A stretch of 5,981 bases of DNA, from NCBI GenBank assembly GCA_013697225.1, contig JACCXG010000080.1:1-5981 (forward strand), read 5' to 3'. This DNA is from Acidobacteriota bacterium. GTDB lineage: Bacteria > Acidobacteriota > Vicinamibacteria > Vicinamibacterales > 2-12-FULL-66-21. Within the stretch, counting starts at the first letter, position 1. The number at the start of each line of letters is the position of its first letter. Under the pieces are notes generated by a model. That model did no database searches. It was given only the letters and a program-made list of their open reading frames with translations, and had not been told where the DNA came from. The translations under genes were made by a program, and so were the position numbers. Positions 1 to 5,054 of this stretch are shown in pieces.

Positions 1-1
1 C

Positions 2-220
2 AAGCCTCTCTGGTTATGGGGTGGCGGCGACCTCTTCCGGCACCTGGCGGAGGCCGGGCTTGTCGACCGCGTGGAGGTGGCAATCATCCCCGTGCTCCTC
101 GGTGGCGGTGTCCAGCTCCTTCCCGCGGCAGGTCCCAGGCTGCCCCTGCGACTGCGCACACATCGGCTGTTTGCGGCAACAGGCACCCTGCTGATCGAGT
201 ACGACGTGCAGCGGACGTGA
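2..220 (+). CDS. RibD_C / dihydrofolate reductase family protein, C-terminal fragment
   Basis: The gene enters from the left edge, so its start is outside the window; only the last 72 codons before TGA are present. The translation opens with LWLWGGGDLFRHL, continues with GLVDRVEVAIIPVLLGGG, and ends in a strand-rich tail (TGTLLIEYDV). The GGG-x-L...L...GLVD-x-(V/I)...PVLLGGG pattern is the C-terminal half of the RibD_C/DHFR-like fold, in which the glycine-rich segment contacts NADPH and the PV-LG-G stretch precedes the last beta hairpin. Family members are NADPH-dependent reductases; some are the riboflavin-pathway pyrimidine reductase, but many stand-alone members have unknown substrates. 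The substrate cannot be assigned from this fragment. A short stem-loop follows the stop by eight bases. Confidence 0.85.
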   Translation, partial: KPLWLWGGGDLFRHLAEAGLVDRVEVAIIPVLLGGGVQLLPAAGPRLPLRLRTHRLFAATGTLLIEYDVQRT

Positions 221-228
221 CCACCGCT

Positions 229-247
229 CCCGCTGTGCTGCAGCGGG
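229..247 (+). terminator. Hairpin after the RibD_C-family gene, possible terminator
   Basis: The arms cccgctg and cagcggg form a perfect 7-bp stem around a 5-base loop (tgctg), starting eight bases after the stop codon at 220. No T-run follows, so this is not a classical intrinsic terminator. The right arm coincides with the start of the 33-bp direct repeat at 241. It could be a U-tract-poor terminator, an RNA-stabilising 3' stem, or chance in GC-rich DNA. Confidence 0.35.
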
Positions 248-273
248 GCACCGGAGGCGCTGCGTCGCCGCGC
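241..273 (+). repeat. 33-bp imperfect direct repeat, copy 1
   Basis: This copy begins cagcggggca and ends tgcgtcgccgcgc. It matches the segment at 711-743 in 30 of 33 positions without gaps (mismatches at repeat positions 12, 16 and 21). It is non-coding here, lying between the RibD_C-family stop and the DUF5655 start. Read in the frame equivalent to copy 2 it would give QRGTGGAASPR, against QRGTGRAASPR in the gene. Similarity does not extend beyond the 33 bases on either side. Confidence 0.6.
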
Positions 274-280
274 CCGTCAT

Positions 281-286
281 TACAAT
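281..286 (+). promoter_or_regulatory. Candidate -10 element (TACAAT) for the DUF5655 gene
   Basis: TACAAT matches the TATAAT consensus in five of six positions and sits in a small AT-rich island inside very GC-rich DNA. Its end is seven bases before the ATG at 294, so transcription would be expected to begin at or just before the start codon, giving a leaderless or nearly leaderless mRNA. No convincing -35 hexamer is seen 16-18 bases upstream. The only purine-rich stretch before the ATG (gagg) is two bases from it, too close for a normal ribosome-binding site, which fits leaderless initiation. Confidence 0.35.
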
Positions 287-293
287 TGAGGCC

Positions 294-794
294 ATGGCCG
301 GTCGAGAGTGCTACCACTGCAAGTCCTGGATAGCCGAGGGGGACGCCCACGACTGCTGGACGACGACGGAGGCGGCACTCACGCGGGACCTGCCGGAAAA
401 CCTTCAGGACGCCTGGGAGAGGCTGCGGGAGACCGCCGTCGCTCTTGGGGAGCAACGAATCTATGCCTCACACAAGTCCATCATGTTTGCGCGCAAGACC
501 TGCTACTTCTTCGTGCGTCCTCGGAAGAACCTGCTCGAGCTCTGCGTCTTCCTGGGCCGTCCGCTGAAGACTCCTCAGGTGCGGCGCGTAGTCCGCGCCT
601 CGACCACGAAGCTTGCCCACATCATTCACATCAAGCATCGGGACGAAGTCGAGGCACCCGTGACCGACTGGATTCGGGAGGCATACGAACTCCCTGACGT
701 CCTCGCCGCCCAGCGGGGCACGGGACGCGCCGCGTCGCCGCGCAAGGCGCGGGGAAGGTCTGAGCCAGGAAAGAGGACGGAGCGCAAGGCGTGA
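294..794 (+). CDS. DUF5655-domain protein with N-terminal Cys/His cluster
   Basis: This is a 166-residue protein with no signal peptide, so probably cytoplasmic. Residues about 35-132 resemble DUF5655: a helical start (LQDAWERLRETA), then a beta-rich core (IYASHKSIMFARKTCYFFVRP; LLELCVFLG) and a closing helix (VTDWIREAYEL). DUF5655 proteins are small, uncharacterised and sometimes fused to other domains; no activity is known to me. Residues 6-21 contain C6-x2-C9-x9-H19-x-C21, a possible zinc knuckle. Residues 140-166 form a basic, low-complexity tail rich in Arg, Lys, Gly and Ala, partly made from repeat copy 2. The ATG at 294 keeps the Cys cluster and is the only sensible start, although no properly spaced ribosome-binding site precedes it. 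The gene looks monocistronic. The domain call rests on remembered sequence patterns. Confidence 0.75.
   Translation: MAGRECYHCKSWIAEGDAHDCWTTTEAALTRDLPENLQDAWERLRETAVALGEQRIYASHKSIMFARKTCYFFVRPRKNLLELCVFLGRPLKTPQVRRVVRASTTKLAHIIHIKHRDEVEAPVTDWIREAYELPDVLAAQRGTGRAASPRKARGRSEPGKRTERKA
711..743 (+). repeat. 33-bp imperfect direct repeat, copy 2
   Basis: This is the partner of the copy at 241-273, with 30 of 33 bases identical. It lies within the DUF5655-type gene and encodes the QRGTGRAASPR segment of its basic C-terminal tail. The pair therefore brackets almost the whole domain-coding region, with about 470 bp between equivalent positions. No target-site duplication or transposase is visible, and part of the identity may come from GC-rich composition. 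Confidence 0.6.
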
Positions 795-959
795 GCCTGC
801 TGCGCTACCGGAACGGGCCGGGCAGCCAGTCAACCCCCTGTCGAATGCCCTGAACTGGTCGTCGTAACTCAACACGTACTCGACGCGGTGCCCACGCCAG
901 TCCGAATGTGTCACCGGTGGGAGCGCGTGACTGAAGAACCAGCCGAGCGTCAGCACTGG

Positions 960-982
960 CGCCGTAAGGATGGGGGACGGCG
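960..982 (-). terminator. Weak hairpin after the DinB-like gene
   Basis: The arms cgccgt (960-965) and acggcg (977-982) form a 6-bp stem with an 11-base loop, beginning five bases after the DinB-like stop codon on the minus strand. No T-run follows, so termination here is only a possibility. The rest of the 795-987 gap shows no gene I can support. Confidence 0.2.
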
Positions 983-987
983 GGCAC

Positions 988-1593
988 TTACTTCGGATAT
1001 GCCGCGGTAGTCTTCACTTCCTCGATCTGTGCCGTGTGGCGTGCGCTGTGACCGGCCAGCAGCAGAATCCACTGGTGAACGTCGAGCGCCCCGAACACCG
1101 GGTGCGGCGCGGCATGCGCCCGCAAGTCACCGGGCGTGGTCTTCACCCACTCGATTGTCTTGTCGCGCGAGGCGTTGAAGTCCCTCACGAGCGCATCCTT
1201 GGTGGCCCATTTGTTCACCGGCTTGAGCATCTCCGGCGCCTGCGCCTTCTCTGACCGGTCCGTGACACCGGCAATCAGCCTCTCGTCGGTCATTCCCTCA
1301 CCCGGCGTTTTCGGCGGCGCCTGCATCATCTTCTCGGCAATCAGCCCGGGCACGGTGCTCTCAGTGATGGCGATGTGCTCGGCTACTTCAGCGATTGACC
1401 AGCTGCCGGGCGCCGACCTGAACGTCCACTGGCCGTCGGTGACGTTCGCCACCGACGCCAGAAAGGCCTGACGCGTTTCTTCCAGGTATTTGACGGCCGC
1501 CGCACGCTCCTGCTGCGCATCTGCGCTCTGGGCTGCCGCCGGGGCCGCCACGCACAACACGGCGCACACCGCTGCTGCATATCTCAGTGTCAT
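988..1593 (-). CDS. Secreted DinB-family (DinB-like four-helix) protein
   Basis: This is a 201-residue protein. Residues 1-22 form a Sec signal peptide: a short basic start, an Ala/Val-rich core, and a likely cleavage site after AAA or AAAQ near residue 21-22. The mature part is a DinB-like four-helix domain with the typical GSWSIAEVAEHI motif (His73) and the C-terminal H182-SAR-H186 pair, so the three metal-binding histidines of the fold are all present. The superfamily includes metal-dependent thiol transferases (mycothiol or bacillithiol-dependent) and many proteins of unknown role; most are cytoplasmic, whereas this one appears exported. Length fits a single domain plus signal peptide. 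The start is supported by AGGAGG four bases before the ATG on the minus strand. The substrate is unknown. The next gene upstream on this strand is 210 bp away behind two hairpins, so it is probably its own transcription unit. Confidence 0.88.
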   Translation of the reverse strand: MTLRYAAAVCAVLCVAAPAAAQSADAQQERAAAVKYLEETRQAFLASVANVTDGQWTFRSAPGSWSIAEVAEHIAITESTVPGLIAEKMMQAPPKTPGEGMTDERLIAGVTDRSEKAQAPEMLKPVNKWATKDALVRDFNASRDKTIEWVKTTPGDLRAHAAPHPVFGALDVHQWILLLAGHSARHTAQIEEVKTTAAYPK

Positions 1594-1699
1594 TCATCCT
1601 CCTGAAGAGGGCGCTATTCTGACACGGACGCGCGGCACTCGTGCTGTCCTTCAAGGTTTTCGTGGCAGCTGTGGGGTTCGCTTCAGGAGCGAGGCCGGC

Positions 1700-1724
1700 G
1701 TGCGGCACATTGGTGTGCCCGCAC
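1700..1724. other. Hairpin with bulged C, intergenic
   Basis: The arm gtgcggcaca pairs with tgtgcccgcac through ten base pairs with one unpaired C, closing a 4-base loop (ttgg). It is in the 210-bp gap between the two minus-strand genes, 27 bases from the longer stem at 1751-1782. It could be a second terminator stem, part of a structured RNA leader for the DinB-like gene, or a small RNA. No conserved riboswitch-like sequence is recognised and no T-run follows on either strand. Confidence 0.35.
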
Positions 1725-1750
1725 AGCAGGGGTGCGTTTCGAGAGGGGAG

Positions 1751-1782
1751 CGGACGCTCTGCAAAGGTGAGCAGAGCGTCCG
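1751..1782 (-). terminator. 12-bp perfect stem-loop downstream of the DUF2383-type gene
   Basis: The arms cggacgctctgc and gcagagcgtccg form a perfect 12-bp stem with an 8-base loop (aaaggtga), starting 21 bases after the stop codon of the minus-strand gene ending at 1804. That position suits a transcription terminator, though no U-tract follows on either strand. It could equally be a stabilising 3' stem. Confidence 0.5.
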
Positions 1783-1803
1783 GAAAGCTCCCGCGCGTAC
1801 GTC

Positions 1804-2256
1804 TCAGTGCGTCGTTGCCTTACCGTCCCGCAAATCGCGCACGTCGTCATGTGCCTGCCGCACTTTCGCGGCCTGCTGCTGCACCAGTGTCTGCGCGGAT
1901 GCAGGAAGGGTTTCCTTCAAAGCGTGCTCGTAAGCGGACTTGGCGACGTCTTCCCCGCGCTCCGCCTCCGCAAGGATGGCGTGATCGTCCTGACCGGTGA
2001 CGGCAGACTTGATCCCGAGCCATCCCCGGTGGAGCGACGCGCTCATGCTCCCGCTCTTCTCCGGGTCGCCACCCAGCCTGCGCACTTCCGCCTGAAGTTC
2101 GCTGCTCATCTGACCGCGCTCGCGCGAGTACTGGAGGAACTTTGCCTTCAACGCCGGGTTCTTTACCCCTTCGGCTGCCTCCTTGAAGCCCTGTTCGCCG
2201 TCCTTGCACGTCTCGACCAAATTGTTTAGCACCGAAACTGCCTGATCGTTCTGCAT
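1804..2256 (-). CDS. PA2169-type (DUF2383) four-helix-bundle protein
   Basis: This is a 150-residue, soluble, mostly helical protein without a signal peptide. The N-terminal half (AVSVLNNLVETCKDGEQGF, then EAAEGVKNPALKAKFLQYS, and a helix ending in EVRRLGGDPEKSGS) is the typical DUF2383 pattern. The second half carries the expected ERGEDVAKSAYEHALKE helix and a final Gln/Ala/Val-rich helix. The family has a ferritin-like four-helix shape and is often linked to stress or stationary phase, but a biochemical activity is not established. Acidic residues of the helices (for example E15, E21, E27, E99, E102, E110) could bind metal, as inference only. The ATG at 2256 is chosen; an in-frame GTG directly before it (2259) is also possible, since AAGGAGG at 2267-2273 is 10 bases from the ATG and 7 from the GTG. 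It is divergent from the cytochrome gene and followed by a strong stem-loop. Confidence 0.88.
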   Translation of the reverse strand: MQNDQAVSVLNNLVETCKDGEQGFKEAAEGVKNPALKAKFLQYSRERGQMSSELQAEVRRLGGDPEKSGSMSASLHRGWLGIKSAVTGQDDHAILAEAERGEDVAKSAYEHALKETLPASAQTLVQQQAAKVRQAHDDVRDLRDGKATTH

Positions 2257-2291
2257 CACTCGTGACCCTCCTTTGGATCCTCGGGATGGAA

Positions 2292-2307
2292 AGCAAGGAG
2301 AGTTCCG
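2292..2307 (-). promoter_or_regulatory. Possible sigma-54-type promoter for the DUF2383-type gene
   Basis: On the minus strand the sequence cggaactctccttgct has the invariant GG and GC dinucleotides separated by ten bases and a full TTGCT -12 element; the -24 element is cGGaAC against consensus TGGCAC. The predicted transcription start (about 2281) would give a leader of roughly 25 bases containing the strong AAGGAGG. The same GGAAC could instead be a -35 box for an ECF-type sigma factor, but no matching -10 is clear. No enhancer-binding-protein site is recognised. Confidence 0.25.
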
Positions 2308-2318
2308 TCTGCACGGCT

Positions 2319-2333
2319 GAGCCGGCCCGGCTC
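2319..2333. promoter_or_regulatory. Small inverted repeat in the divergent intergenic region
   Basis: gagccg-gcc-cggctc is a perfect 6-bp inverted repeat with a 3-base centre, placed just upstream of the candidate promoter of the minus-strand gene and about 160 bases before the cytochrome gene. It could be an operator for a dimeric regulator. A palindrome of this length made only of common GC-rich words also occurs by chance. The rest of 2334-2490 shows no other element I would defend. Confidence 0.2.
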
Positions 2334-2490
2334 GATTACCGGAAGAGCTGTTTGGCGATGCTTCAGGTGGCATTCCATTCCAGTGTTCGGCAATCCCAAC
2401 GCTCGCCTCCCGGCGCCCCTGGAGCATCAGTCTGCGGCGGTCCGCGGTCGTGAACACCGTCAGGTAAGATCCTGTTGAGGGACGCGCATC

Positions 2491-3204
2491 ATGTTCAGGA
2501 ACCTCACCCCCGCTCTCTGCCTCGTCGGTCTGGCATTCGCGGCGGGTGCACATCTTCACGGGCGCGAGAAGGGCGCAGGGCACTCCGCCCCCCTGCACCA
2601 GGACGCCGCAGCGGGACAGAAGCCGCCTGCCGCCCCCGATGAGGCGGCCCTCGACCGAGGCCGCCTGCTGTACGGGTTCTACTGCATGTCGTGCCATGGT
2701 GGCGATGGCCGCGGCGGCGTGGATGGCGGGAGCGATCTGCGCGAGTCCGCGATGCTCGCGGCCGATGACGGGGGCAAACAGTTTGCGGCGTTTCTGCCGG
2801 AGGGCCGTCCGGAACAGCGGATGCCCCCCACTCCGCTTGCGGATCACGAGATTGCAGCCTTGTGGGCCTTTCTGCAGGTGCTGGTTCCCGCTCCTGTGCC
2901 CGCCGGCGCCGAAGCCGCCGGGGATCCTGTCATGGGTGACGCGACGCTCGGTCAGCGACACTTCAAGACGGCGGGGTGCGGCGGCTGTCATTCCATCACC
3001 GGCGATCTCGCAAAGATCGGCACGAGGCTCGAAGCCTCGGCCATCCACACGCGTCTCCTGCTCCCCCCCGCAGGCGGCCGCAAGGGGGGAGCAGCGTCCA
3101 CTCCTGGCGCGGCAAATGCGCTCCGGCGGCACACCGAGAGTGTGAAGGGGCTGAGCGAACAGGCCCTCCGCGATCTCGCGGCCTATCTGGCCACGCTGCG
3201 CTGA
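2491..3204 (+). CDS. Exported di-haem cytochrome c
   Basis: This is a 237-residue protein with an N-terminal hydrophobic signal peptide (residues 4-20, likely cleavage near AGA-H at 20-21) and a Pro/Ala/Gln-rich linker to about residue 50. Two class I-type cytochrome c domains follow. The first has C65-MS-C68-H69 and a Met ligand candidate in QRMPP (M111), with the usual C-terminal helix (HEIAALWAFLQ). The second has C163-GG-C166-H167, then GDLAKIGTRLEASAIHTRLL and a final helix (LSEQALRDLAAYLATLR). No methionine follows the second haem motif, so its sixth ligand would have to be something else, such as H186 or H214, or be absent. The protein would act in the periplasm in electron transfer; its partner is unknown. 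Weak gagg lies ten bases before the ATG. It is 12 bp from modA and probably co-transcribed. Confidence 0.88.
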   Translation: MFRNLTPALCLVGLAFAAGAHLHGREKGAGHSAPLHQDAAAGQKPPAAPDEAALDRGRLLYGFYCMSCHGGDGRGGVDGGSDLRESAMLAADDGGKQFAAFLPEGRPEQRMPPTPLADHEIAALWAFLQVLVPAPVPAGAEAAGDPVMGDATLGQRHFKTAGCGGCHSITGDLAKIGTRLEASAIHTRLLLPPAGGRKGGAASTPGAANALRRHTESVKGLSEQALRDLAAYLATLR

Positions 3205-3216
3205 TCGCTCGGACGG

Positions 3217-4065
3217 ATGAGAGAGCAGCAACAGTCGCGCGCTGGCACTCCCGTCAGGAAGTCAACGGGCATTGGGCGCCCGGCGGGTGCAGGCTCGCGG
3301 ATCCGCCTCACGGCAGCCTTCGTCACCCTCCTGGCACTGGCGGCCGGGTGCACGCCGGCGCCGGCGCCAACGCGGGTGGCTGCGGCATCGGATCTGCAGT
3401 TCGCGCTTGGCGAGATTGTCGATTGGTTCGCGGACGAGACGGGTGACCGCGTCAACGTCGTCTTCGGGTCCTCCGGCATGCTGGCCCGCCAGATACAGGA
3501 CGGCGCGCCCTTCGAGCTGTTCCTCTCGGCCGACGAGTCCTTCGTCGACATGTTGTCACGCGCGGGGATGACCCGGGACGCCGGCGTCCTCTACGGCATC
3601 GGCCGCATCGTGTTGTTCGCGCCGTACGACTCGCCGCTGGTGCCAGGTGAGGGGCTCGGGGGTCTTCAGAAACTGGTGGCCAGTGGTCAGGTTCCACGAT
3701 TCGCCATTGCCAATCCCGAGCACGCGCCGTATGGCCGTGCGGCCGAACAGGCACTGCGGCAGGCGATGGTCTGGGATGCGCTGCGCCCGTCACTGGTGCT
3801 CGGTGAGAACGTCTCCCAGGCGGCACAGTTTGCCACCACCGGCAACGCGGCAGGGGGCATCATCGCCCTGTCGCTCGCGCTCGCTCCGGCGATGCAGGAG
3901 CGGGGCACCTACGCACTGATCCCCGCGGAGGCTCACGATCCGCTGAGACAACGCATGGTCCTGCTCGCCAGGGCCGGCCCGGTCGCATCACGTTTCTATC
4001 GCTATCTTCAGGAACCCGCGGCACGCGGAATACTGGAGCGTTACGGCTTCGGTCTGCCGCAATAG
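3217..4065 (+). CDS. modA: Molybdate ABC transporter substrate-binding lipoprotein ModA
   Basis: This is a 282-residue periplasmic binding protein of the ModA/WtpA superfamily. After an unusually long basic N-region (residues 1-30) comes a hydrophobic segment ending in the lipobox ALAAGC, with Cys45 the expected lipidated residue, so the protein is probably membrane-anchored. The mature part shows the ModA landmarks in order: AAASDL (S58), FGSSGMLARQI (S85/S86), DGAPFELFLSAD, HAPYGRAAEQAL (A170/Y172) and ENVSQAAQF (V199). These match the residues that cup the oxyanion in ModA proteins. Where E. coli ModA has an additional binding tyrosine (GxVY), this protein has GIIALS (A217). Specificity for molybdate over tungstate is therefore likely but not proven. 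ATG 3217 is the only ATG, GTG or TTG start before the lipobox, with weak ggacgg just upstream. It lies between the cytochrome (12 bp) and modB (5 bp). Confidence 0.9.
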   Translation: MREQQQSRAGTPVRKSTGIGRPAGAGSRIRLTAAFVTLLALAAGCTPAPAPTRVAAASDLQFALGEIVDWFADETGDRVNVVFGSSGMLARQIQDGAPFELFLSADESFVDMLSRAGMTRDAGVLYGIGRIVLFAPYDSPLVPGEGLGGLQKLVASGQVPRFAIANPEHAPYGRAAEQALRQAMVWDALRPSLVLGENVSQAAQFATTGNAAGGIIALSLALAPAMQERGTYALIPAEAHDPLRQRMVLLARAGPVASRFYRYLQEPAARGILERYGFGLPQ

Positions 4066-4070
4066 CTCTC

Positions 4071-4742
4071 ATGGATATCGTCGCCTTACGTGTGTCGCTC
4101 GTGCTGGCGGCCGCCACCGTCACGGTGCTCCTGCCGCTCGGCATCTGGGCGGGCCATGCACTGGCGATCCGAACCTTCCGGGGAAAGGCCCTCGTCGAGG
4201 CGCTCGTCGCGGTGCCGCTGATCCTCCCGCCGACGGTGCTCGGGTTTTACCTGCTCGTGACGTTCGGGGCACGCTCACCGCTCGGAGGCGCCTTCGAGGC
4301 GGTCTTCGGCCAGACGCTGGCCTTTTCGTTCGCCGGTCTGCTCGTCGCGTCGGTGATTGTCAACGTGCCCTTCGTGGTGCAGCCGATCCAGCGCGCTTTC
4401 GAGTCGATTCCGCAGGAGGTCCGGGAGGCGGCGGCATGCTGCGGGCTCACTCCTCTCCAGCGCTTCGTCCGGATCGAGATACCGCTTGCCTGGCCGGGCA
4501 TCCTCACCGCCGCCATCCTGGCATTTGCCCACACCCTGGGGGAATTCGGTGTGGTGCTCATGGTCGGCGGGAACATCCCCGGCGAGACACGCACCCTCAG
4601 CATCGCCATTTACGACCGCATGCAGGCGTTCGACGACCGGAGCGCCGGCATCATGGCCGCCACGCTGCTCGTCCTCGCCCTGGCGACACTGAGCGCCACG
4701 ACGTGGCTCGGACGCCCCTCCCGTTCACGCGGCCCCCTCTGA
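4071..4742 (+). CDS. modB: Molybdate ABC transporter permease ModB
   Basis: This is a 223-residue inner-membrane protein with about five hydrophobic segments (roughly 8-30, 43-65, 84-106, 140-158 and 192-212), matching the usual ModB length and topology. It carries the family's VPLILPPTVLGFYLLV segment, the cytoplasmic EAA loop that docks to the ATPase (E119-A-A...G125...I137-P138-L), the GEFGVVLMVGGNIPGETRTL signature, and IYDRMQAFD. It forms the channel for molybdate delivered by ModA. Its ATG is five bases after the modA stop and has no clear ribosome-binding site, so translation is probably coupled to modA. The modC ATPase gene that normally follows is absent; a hairpin begins 33 bases after the stop. 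The EAA loop looks intact, so the permease should still need an ATPase encoded elsewhere. Confidence 0.93.
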   Translation: MDIVALRVSLVLAAATVTVLLPLGIWAGHALAIRTFRGKALVEALVAVPLILPPTVLGFYLLVTFGARSPLGGAFEAVFGQTLAFSFAGLLVASVIVNVPFVVQPIQRAFESIPQEVREAAACCGLTPLQRFVRIEIPLAWPGILTAAILAFAHTLGEFGVVLMVGGNIPGETRTLSIAIYDRMQAFDDRSAGIMAATLLVLALATLSATTWLGRPSRSRGPL

Positions 4743-4775
4743 GTGGTCAGCCGTCCGGTTCGCGCTCGCACGGGA

Positions 4776-4796
4776 GCCTGCCCCAAGGGGGCAGGC
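4776..4796 (+). terminator. Stem-loop after modB, probable operon end
   Basis: gcctgcccc (4776-4784) and ggggcaggc (4788-4796) form a perfect 9-bp GC-rich stem with a 3-base loop, beginning 33 bases after the modB stop. No T-run follows. Its placement fits the end of the cytochrome-modA-modB transcript. Confidence 0.5.
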
Positions 4797-4842
4797 CTGC
4801 TCGTCGACTGCTGGGAAGGGGCCGCGCTCCGCAGCCGGCTTC

Positions 4843-5025
4843 GTGGGAATTCCGCACCGCTCCGGGCGATGCTCGACTTCCATTTCCGGGCAGCCCTCAC
4901 CCGGTGTCCCCGGCGTGTTCGCGGCCGGCGATATTCGCGCTGGCGCCATGAACCGCGTGGCGTCAGCAGTCGGTGAGGGAGCCATCGCCGTGCGATTCGT
5001 TCACGAGTACCTGGCGCAAACCTGA
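4843..5025 (+). pseudogene. C-terminal remnant of a thioredoxin-reductase-like FAD/NAD(P) oxidoreductase
   Basis: The reading frame ending at TGA 5023-5025 contains, from 4906, VPGVFAAGDIRAGAMNRVAS followed by AVGEGAIAVRFVHEYLAQT. This is the closing FAD-binding motif and last helix of thioredoxin-reductase-like flavoproteins: G-(V/I)-F-A-A-G-D contacts the FAD ribityl/pyrophosphate, and R-V-A-S-A-V-G-E-G begins the last helix. The complete family is about 300 residues or more; here only about 40-60 residues remain. The frame is open upstream to 4693 but shows no recognisable reductase sequence, no dinucleotide-binding motifs and no CxxC. The first possible start (GTG 4843) has no ribosome-binding site. 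A PGV-PGV tandem at 4903-4920 looks like a small duplication. I read this as a 5'-truncated, non-functional relic; a very short real protein is less likely. Confidence 0.75.
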
Positions 5026-5054
5026 TCCCACCGCATGGAGGTCCCGGCAGTGTC

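Noticed and set aside
795..987. Minus-strand frame with a protein-like stretch (LTLGWFFSHALPPVTHSDW and RVEYVLSYDDQFRAF)
   Set aside because: The composition is mildly protein-like, but there is no ribosome-binding site, no recognised family, and the frame runs antisense into the DUF5655 gene. It could be a relic; I cannot support it as a gene.
1641..2000. Plus-strand open frame starting with a signal-peptide-like sequence
   Set aside because: It overlaps the DUF2383-type gene in antisense, becomes Arg/Pro-rich as expected of a shadow frame, and has no ribosome-binding site.
2465..2470. TAAGAT as a -10 box for the cytochrome gene
   Set aside because: Only four of six consensus positions match, and there is no -35 hexamer at a suitable distance.
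1804..3231. Long 475-codon minus-strand open frame covering the intergenic region and the cytochrome gene in antisense
   Set aside because: Only its last 150 codons (from 2256) look like a protein family and have a strong ribosome-binding site; the rest is antisense to a clear cytochrome and has no recognisable motif.
4357..4951. Plus-strand open frames overlapping modB in other frames
   Set aside because: Arg/Ser/Pro-rich shadows of a clear ModB; no motifs or translation signals.
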